Shown here: positions 58,170-64,000 of the stretch, one piece after another
Layout: every line of letters begins with the position of its first letter
How positions within the stretch are numbered: position 1 is the stretch's first letter
Origin: Prinia subflava
Lineage: Eukaryota > Chordata > Aves > Passeriformes > Cisticolidae
Assembly (NCBI RefSeq): GCF_021018805.1
Contig: NW_026960610.1
Coordinates: 3,348,001-3,412,000, forward strand
DNA length: 64,000 nucleotides
Direction of reading: 5' to 3'
Position numbers and translations under genes: made by a program
The notes under the pieces: model-generated
What the model was told of the DNA's origin: nothing
Database searches by the model: none
What the model saw: the letters and a program-made list of their open reading frames with translations, nothing else

Positions 58170-60014
58170 TCAGATTTTTTGCTGTGCCTGGGAAGGCACC
58201 GGTGTTCCTGGAGATGTATTTTGAGTCCGCTGTAGTGAAGGTTTCTTAGGGCAGTTGGCAGTCCAGTGTCCTTCGTCCTTGCAGAAGAAGCAGCGACCAT
58301 GGCGATTGCCGAAGGAGGGTCGCCGCCGAGGCGGACGATGTCGAGGCTGTTGGGATGATTCTGCAGCATGCACAGCCTTGGGCGGAAAGGTTGCCTGGGA
58401 GGGTGGTGGGTTCCTCCGGGCAAGGAAGGTCACCTTCATCTGGCACACCTGGAGCATTGACTGGAGAGTGCGGGGCGGATCTAGGGGAAGACTCAAAATT
58501 GCCTGTTTACACAGGTTGTTAGCATTAACGAAAACAAGCTCCCCTATAATACCTTCCCGTGCACTTTCTGTTTGAACTTGAACTTCCACTGCTCTGGTGA
58601 GCCGCTCTACAAAGGCAACAAATGATTCAGAAGGTCCCTGCCTAATGGTGGTATAGGGTGGTGATGGTGCGTCTGGCTGCAAACAAAAGAAAGCCTTGCA
58701 GGCTATATTTTTTATAATTGAAAGGACTGCTGAGGGTATTAGGGCTGCCTGGGACTCAGGGGAAACATAGGAACCTTCACCAGCAAGCAACTCAAGAGAG
58801 AGGGGATTGCCTTCTTCATCGATGGCTGGAAAGGGCAACTGAGGCATTGCTTCTCGCAGGGCCTGTTTAAATGCTGCATCCCAGAGCTTAAACTCTGTGC
58901 CATTCATCAGGCAAGAGAAAAGCTGCCGGAGGTCTGCTGGAACAACATGGACACCTGCGAGATCAGCAGTGAGGAGGCCACGGAAGTAGGGACTCTCCCT
59001 GCCGTATTCCTTGTGCGCCTTGCATAAATCCCGAATGATGCTTTGGGAAAAAGCATGCCAATTGGGTTTTGGTGTGTCACCACCACGTGTTCTGCGGTAG
59101 GTGACAGGCGCAGCAGAGAGAGTGACCTCCGGCTCACCCTCGCTCATTTCTTCTGGTTCCCAACCGTGGGAACCAGAAGAGAGGGCGTGGGAAAATTGCT
59201 GGCAAGATGGCGTCCTTCCGGGGCGGGGAGATGGAGTCGGCCCCGCCTCAGGGGCGTGTCGAGGGGCAGGGCGAGTGTGCGGGACCTTTGGGGAGGAGGG
59301 AGGGGTCCGGGGAGGGGCTATGGGAGGGGCGGAGGGAAGAGCTGAGGGAAGGAAGGGGTTGGAGGGAAGAAAGGGGTTCAGGGGATGGGGGAAGGGTGGC
59401 GGCCACGTGGAGGAGTGGACGCCATTAGGTGGGTCACTGCCGCCATTTTGTGGCCAGTGTGACGCATTTAAATTAAACTGAACTTTGGGTTTGTAATTCG
59501 GGGAAGCAGGGGGAAGGAAAGGTCCTCGGTCAGCTTGGCCGGAGCCTTCCGAGGGGTCCCCAGCAGTCTGTCCCAGGCTACTGGGGCTCGGGGGCCGGGA
59601 ATTTTTTGGAGAGTCTGGGCGGACAACTCTCTGAGTCGCTGCTTTCCTCAAAATTCCCTTTCTCGGGGCAGAGGGGCTGGGATTGGGTTGAAGGGAAACC
59701 AGGGCTAGCTGGGGTTCCTGAGAGCTTTTCTGCACTCCCTTTTTCTTCGCTGCCGTCTTTAGTTGCAAAATTAAAAAGGCTAATTCCTGTGTGTTCTTTT
59801 CCCCGGCGTTACCTAATTGTAATAGTTTCTTTTCCGCCAGCTCCCAAAACCGGGAGCTGTGTACCATCGGCGGGGACGCCGTCGGGTAGTGCATGAAAAG
59901 CCATCGGACCAGCTTTTTTAAACAATCCTTAGAGAACTTAACTTTATTAGCTTCTAATAACGTAACACAACTGTAAAACACTCCTTTCTGGGAAGCAGAC
60001 AGAGAAGTACCCAT
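58170..60014 (-). CDS. ERV-B Gag (614 aa)
   Basis: An intact frame. The start MGTSLS at 60014 gives an N-terminal Gly for myristoylation; an in-frame ATG 42 bases earlier is less likely. The matrix part resembles betaretroviral Gag. The middle is Pro-rich with PSAP, a TSG101-binding late motif. The major homology region lies near residues 452-470 (QGPSESFVAFVERL). Only one zinc knuckle is present (CX2CX4HX4C, residues 575-588, 58251-58292); alpha- and betaretroviruses usually have two. It ends at TGA 58170-58172. An A run at about 58175-58181 lies just before the stop, where -1 shifting into pro-pol could occur, though no textbook slippery heptamer is in phase. Probably still translatable. 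Confidence 0.9.
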   Translation of the reverse strand: MGTSLSASQKGVFYSCVTLLEANKVKFSKDCLKKLVRWLFMHYPTASPPMVHSSRFWELAEKKLLQLGNAGEKNTQELAFLILQLKTAAKKKGVQKSSQEPQLALVSLQPNPSPSAPRKGILRKAATQRVVRPDSPKNSRPPSPSSLGQTAGDPSEGSGQADRGPFLPPASPNYKPKVQFNLNASHWPQNGGSDPPNGVHSSTWPPPFPHPLNPFLPSNPFLPSALPSAPPIAPPRTPPSSPKVPHTRPAPRHAPEAGPTPSPRPGRTPSCQQFSHALSSGSHGWEPEEMSEGEPEVTLSAAPVTYRRTRGGDTPKPNWHAFSQSIIRDLCKAHKEYGRESPYFRGLLTADLAGVHVVPADLRQLFSCLMNGTEFKLWDAAFKQALREAMPQLPFPAIDEEGNPLSLELLAGEGSYVSPESQAALIPSAVLSIIKNIACKAFFCLQPDAPSPPYTTIRQGPSESFVAFVERLTRAVEVQVQTESAREGIIGELVFVNANNLCKQAILSLPLDPPRTLQSMLQVCQMKVTFLARRNPPPSQATFPPKAVHAAESSQQPRHRPPRRRPSFGNRHGRCFFCKDEGHWTANCPKKPSLQRTQNTSPGTPVPSQAQQKI

Positions 60015-60648
60015 TCTGCCTGCGTAATTTCTGGAGCCAGCAAACGAAAGACGCAATGAAAAAAAACCCGCCGCCGCGCGCGTTTTAAAACCGCTGTTTC
60101 ACGCGCCCGACCACCTCTGCAAAATGCCAGCGCATGCGGCGAAACCGAAACTGGCTGGCCGGCGAAAACCCGCGCCTGCCAGCAGCCGCGCCGTGCGAGC
60201 TCGCTCTTGCGCACAAAAATAAAAGCCTTAAATCAAACCGAAGGAACGGAAAACTGCCAGGGGGGGTGAGCCCAGGACAGGGGCCAAAAAACCCAAATCC
60301 TGGGGGCCGCGCGACCTCAGCAAGGGGGGTGCTGTCCCCCACAGGCTGCCAGAAAGGGAAACGCCGTTCCCACTGACCCGCCCCGCGGACTAGGGGGGTC
60401 TGCTTACTTACAAACCCCTGGCGTGGTGCTCCAAAGCTGCTCCAGAAGATCCACCGCCGGAGAAGGACCGTCTTCGGGACGCGACGGAGACGGCTGCCCT
60501 CCTCTTCCCCGGGGAGCGATCCCTCGCGGAGGGCGCTCAAACCCGGGCCGATGTGACGTCCAGGGATTATTTCAGGTGAGCTCAGCTCCTTGCTGAGACG
60601 CACCAATCCTGCCCGTGGGCTCCGTAAAGGCGCTGAAAGCCCCTTTCC
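60015..60648 (-). other. ERV-B leader
   Basis: GC- and CpG-rich untranslated leader between the primer-binding site and the gag start. It would hold the packaging signal and main splice donor, which I could not pinpoint. Frames here are not considered genes. Confidence 0.55.
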
Positions 60649-60651
60649 AGT

Positions 60652-60669
60652 GCCGGACGGTGGGCGCCA
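60652..60669 (-). promoter_or_regulatory. ERV-B primer-binding site, lysine-tRNA-like
   Basis: On the minus strand, about four bases after the LTR, it reads TGGCGCCCACCGTCCGGC. It matches the tRNA-Lys1,2-type site at about 15 of 18 positions. That is the primer used by several betaretroviruses. Confidence 0.65.
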
Positions 60670-60673
60670 CACC

Positions 60674-61226
60674 TCCGTCGGTGTGCTCACAGAGAGCCAA
60701 CGGGCTCTGTCGCCGCTGGCCCAGACACAGCGACAGAGTGGTAGGGGGTCAGTCTGCAAGCTCGCAAGCAGTACTGACTCCCGTGGGTTCTTTGCCTGGC
60801 AGAGGCTTATGCGAGCGATGGAGATTCGACGGGCAGTGGAAAGAAAGGAGGAAACAATTTCAGACGAACAGAGGGTTTATTGCAAACACCTCCTCAGCCC
60901 GAAACTGCTCGGGGGGAGAGGGGTGCGGGGGGTTTTTGTCCGAAGGATTCGGAGGGGGAACAAAGGGGGTGGCCGGCCACTGCCAGCCAACTGGGGCAGG
61001 TTGCCAGGGGATACAGGTGTAATAGAACATCGCTTGGACTAATCAGGGGAAAAATAGGAGGGATTTACAAAGGCAGGAGAAATGACAGGCAGCTAACCGT
61101 GTGCCGCATGACAGGTGCCGGAGTCATGTGAGTTAAACAAAGGAACAGTCGAGGGGTGGGGTACAGGGAACCCAACAAGTACAAAAGTATAGAAAGCCTA
61201 ACCGATTAAATTAACACACTGCCACA
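60674..61226 (-). repeat. ERV-B 5' LTR
   Basis: 553 bp, four differences from the 3' LTR, all A/G on the + strand. AATAAA (minus) is at 60876-60881. Flanked on the right by GAGCAC. Confidence 0.92.
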
Positions 61227-61232
61227 GAGCAC

Positions 61233-62605
61233 GGCCATTCATATCCAAATGCATTCACTTGAGAAAAAACACAAACTAACAAAACAAACAAAAAAATCAC
61301 TCCACTTTCATCTCTTCAAATATCCAGCACCAATTATTTCAATAGCAACACCCCAGCAATAACCCTTTATACCATAACAATCTAAAAGTTATCAGCCTTT
61401 GCCTTGGGCAAACAGGGTGGAAAGAAGATGGGAGAAATTCCCTATTTTCTCCTCACATCTCTTTTGGATGCCCACCTTCCTTACTGGGTATTGCTACACG
61501 TTAGAGCTCTGTCCTCAGCTGACTAACGAACATCTTCACGAACGGTCATGAGGTGATCCCTCAAATTCCAAGATTGGAGCTGTTCACTAATAGATGTGGC
61601 CAATGAACAGGGGACTTGTTGATGCACTGAGGATAAAGTACACTGAGCTATAAGAAACTGGAACCACAAATTTCCAGCCATCTGGTCCGGAAGTACTTAG
61701 TACTCCCACTAACTCCAGCTTGGGACTACTACTGAAGGCAGGTAACAATTTTCCTGGAGCCTGTGGTTCCATTGGGTGCGCTCTACAATATGTTACATTT
61801 TCACAACTTGAACATTTCTGTGAAGAAAAGCATGGGAAGACAGATTCCTGTCTCCAGAAATTCCAGCTTTATTTTTCCCAGTGGTACCATTCTGACTGCA
61901 TAAACCTCTGAGTTTCTAAATCATCTGTGCTCCCTTTCCCTCAGAATTGGAGACTTCCCAAAATACCCCAGGTTCAGTTGTCTGTCTCAAGTGTTCAGTC
62001 CATTAGAAGGTACTAAATCCAAGCAATCTATACTGCAATGTGAGATAGAGAAAGGGTTGCTTTTACCTTTCCATTGAGCTAAGAAATTATTGTCAGGCAA
62101 TGGCTCTGTTTCATTTACAAGAAAAAAACTGAATAGGGACTTCAGGAATAATGTCACCAACTAGTATCAACCGCAAAGTTCCAGAGCAACATATTTCCAT
62201 CAGATAAATATAACTTTGCTGTAACATCACTTTTGCTGCAGGAGGTGTCAACTTCAATGATATTTCATTGGAAAAAAATTGTCTTGATGAAATCAGTATG
62301 GAATTATTCACTTTTATGTCGCAGGGATTGTATTTTATCATAAATCAGAATATAAAAATAAGATGTCAGCATTAGATCGAACCCACTTGTTTTTACTGAA
62401 AAAATACATTTTAAATTTTGACCGTTTCCCCCTCCCTCCTTGTAACATCATTTTGCAATATGGTACAAAACTGTTCTCAAAATGTTAGCAATTCCCATAG
62501 GTTAAAAAAAAAATTACTTTGTGAGTGGTTCTATCAGTAACTTAGTTGCGTCACATTCAATGCAATGCCCAAGGAGGAACAGGCAGCAAGAAGTGTTATA
62601 CCCAA
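61233..62605. other. Non-coding, no gene seen
   Basis: AT-rich sequence. Short frames near 61.6 and 62.2 kb show no family features. Confidence 0.5.
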
Positions 62606-62609
62606 ACCT

Positions 62610-63192
62610 GTTGTAGTTTGTTCAAGTTTTATGGTTACTGGACTGTTCTTTATCCCCTTGTTTTGTCTGAGTTCATGGTTTTGTCACAAAAGTTATTTGC
62701 TCCCCCGGAGCTGTCAGTTATGCTGACCCTAACCCTTTTTCCTGAATGTTCCAAGTCAATCTTTTACTGGACCAATCTCTGTCAAAACCTGTTTCAGGGG
62801 TTCCCCTAATCCCCAGTGTACCATTTGTCCATATAATTTGTTTTCTTCTCACTGGTTTCCCATTAGTTCCCAAAGTCCTTGTTTACCTCCTGCATCTTCT
62901 CTCTATTGGTCAGAAGTTGTTACCTGCCCCTTGAATCCCCTCCATTTATAACCTGCTGTGCTCTGTGCTCAGGGTCTGTCTGTCACTGACTGTTCAGGAG
63001 AATAAACCTTCTGGATCACACACAGTGGACCTCCCTCTCAGTCCTTGCTCCCGACCTGATCTAGAGACCTCCGCGTTGTAGAGCAAAGCAGTCTAAGCCT
63101 CGCCTCCTGCTGCCTGCCCGGGAGACGTGTCCCACTCAAACCACTGTGCCGCGGTGGCTGAGCTAACTAAAGGACTCTGGCACACCAATACA
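62610..63192 (+). mobile_element. Solo LTR, plus strand (about 583 bp)
   Basis: TGTTGTAGTTTG...CAATACA with 4-bp flanks AACC (62606-62609 and 63193-63196), fitting gammaretroviral integration. A 6-bp reading CAAACC is also possible if the LTR ends two bases earlier. TTTATAACC lies near 62945 and AATAAA at 63001-63006. Confidence 0.75.
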
Positions 63193-63196
63193 AACC

Positions 63197-64000
63197 CAAA
63201 CATTGTTTTTACATGGCTCCCTTGAGTAATGAAGACAGATCACCCGACAGCAAATATGTGCTCACCAAACACCATCTACATGTAATGATGCCGAATGTAG
63301 TTTGGAGCACTGAAGAAGACAATTCCAAGAGATGCATCCTGTTTTCAATTAAATCATCTGTAACTGCCTATAGAATCCTTAATGAGATACATTAACCACA
63401 GGCTGGAAGGAAACCTAATATGCAAGCAGACTAGGAGCAAGGAAATTAATGAACACTATGGGCACAAAATTGCCTACACAAAGAAATGACTGACTAACCA
63501 GATTCAGATGATTTGCGGAAGGAGTTGAGGGAGAAGGAAAAAACACTAGAAACCATATAAAATTCTACAGATATTTTTGGGAAACATGGCTTGCAGCACT
63601 ATGAGAACCAAAGAGTATCTACCATCAAACCCATGCTGGTTGGTTCCTGGCACTCTGAAAATAACCAGCCTTTCTGTGTTTGGCAGTGTGACCATCACTT
63701 GAGAAGAGTAATTCACTCCTGGTTTCCTATCTGAATAGTTCCCAAACCCTGTGTATAATTACTTTATTATAACACCAATGATTTTGTGTCTTGCTTTTCC
63801 TATTTATTAAATATGTTTTGTTTCTCTTAGCTTGGACCAGAACAGTGGAAAGACAGAGCAATGGCCCCTTCCCAGAGAGAGCCCAATCCCAGGATGAGCT
63901 GAAGGACAGCTGATGAGTTCAAGATAAGGAAGCAAATAATGCAGATTAGTGCACTACAGGACAGCCAGTGCTTCCGTCTTGTGTTCATATTTATTCCTCT
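63197..64000. other. Non-coding, no gene seen
   Basis: AT-rich sequence to the end of the window, with short frames only and nothing recognisable. Confidence 0.5.

Larger units (their letters stand above)
52531..61226 (-). mobile_element. ERV-B: near-complete alpha/beta-type provirus
   Basis: An 8.7-kb minus-strand provirus with gag, pro-pol and env in order, 553-bp LTRs with four differences (52799/60942, 52832/60975, 52932/61075, 53005/61148), and a perfect 6-bp duplication GAGCAC (52525-52530 and 61227-61232). It has a polypurine tract and a lysine-tRNA-like primer-binding site. Gag is betaretrovirus-like. The Env transmembrane part is alpharetrovirus-like. Lesions are few: one stop in pol, one in env, and changes at the protease active site and an Env cysteine. 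Confidence 0.93.

Noticed and set aside
58058..58423. 121-codon minus-strand frame across the gag/pol junction
   Set aside because: It is the third frame over the end of gag and the start of pro-pol; no protease or nucleocapsid signature in this frame.

Overview
The window looks like bird nuclear DNA, most likely a songbird. The signs are a CR1 LINE tail, a decayed exon of an IL1RAPL-type gene, and many avian-type LTR retroelements. No bacterial or phage features, tRNA or rRNA genes, or intact host protein-coding genes were seen. The first ~2.9 kb and several later stretches are AT-rich non-coding DNA with nothing I can name.

Three proviruses dominate. (1) ERV-A, 3074-7638, plus strand: two LTRs that read identical, a tRNA-Phe-type primer-binding site, no pol, and one uninterrupted 1202-codon frame that joins the N-terminal part of Gag (matrix-like, proline-rich, start of capsid) to a complete gamma-type Env. 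It sits inside an older LTR element. (2) ERV-L1, 27896-33679, minus strand: two 647-bp LTRs that read identical and a perfect 5-bp target duplication. It has an open ERVL-type gag but only a fragment of reverse transcriptase and broken env-like pieces, so it must have been moved by another element's enzymes. (3) ERV-B, 52531-61226, minus strand: gag, pro-pol and env in full-length order, 553-bp LTRs with 4 differences, and a perfect 6-bp duplication GAGCAC. It has a single stop in pol and another in env, a protease active site reading HTEAD, and a missing Env cysteine.

Around these lie at least a dozen solitary LTRs, many with target duplications I could read directly (10087-11090, 10130-10501, 13266-13866, 15525-16179, 23177-24407, 23253-23588, 34380-34718, 39037-39553, 43009-43455, 48652-49059, 51422-51856, 62610-63192). 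Several are nested, giving an order of insertion. Pairs of same-family LTRs in opposite orientation make large inverted repeats (37.06/38.19 kb and 33.8/42.9 kb).

The only recognisable host coding sequence is 49248-49939, minus strand: the last coding exon of IL1RAPL1 or IL1RAPL2 (second half of the TIR domain plus C-terminal tail), with an in-frame stop and two frameshifts. A decayed host exon among many young LTR insertions would fit a non-recombining sex chromosome (W or neo-W). That is an inference, not something the sequence proves.
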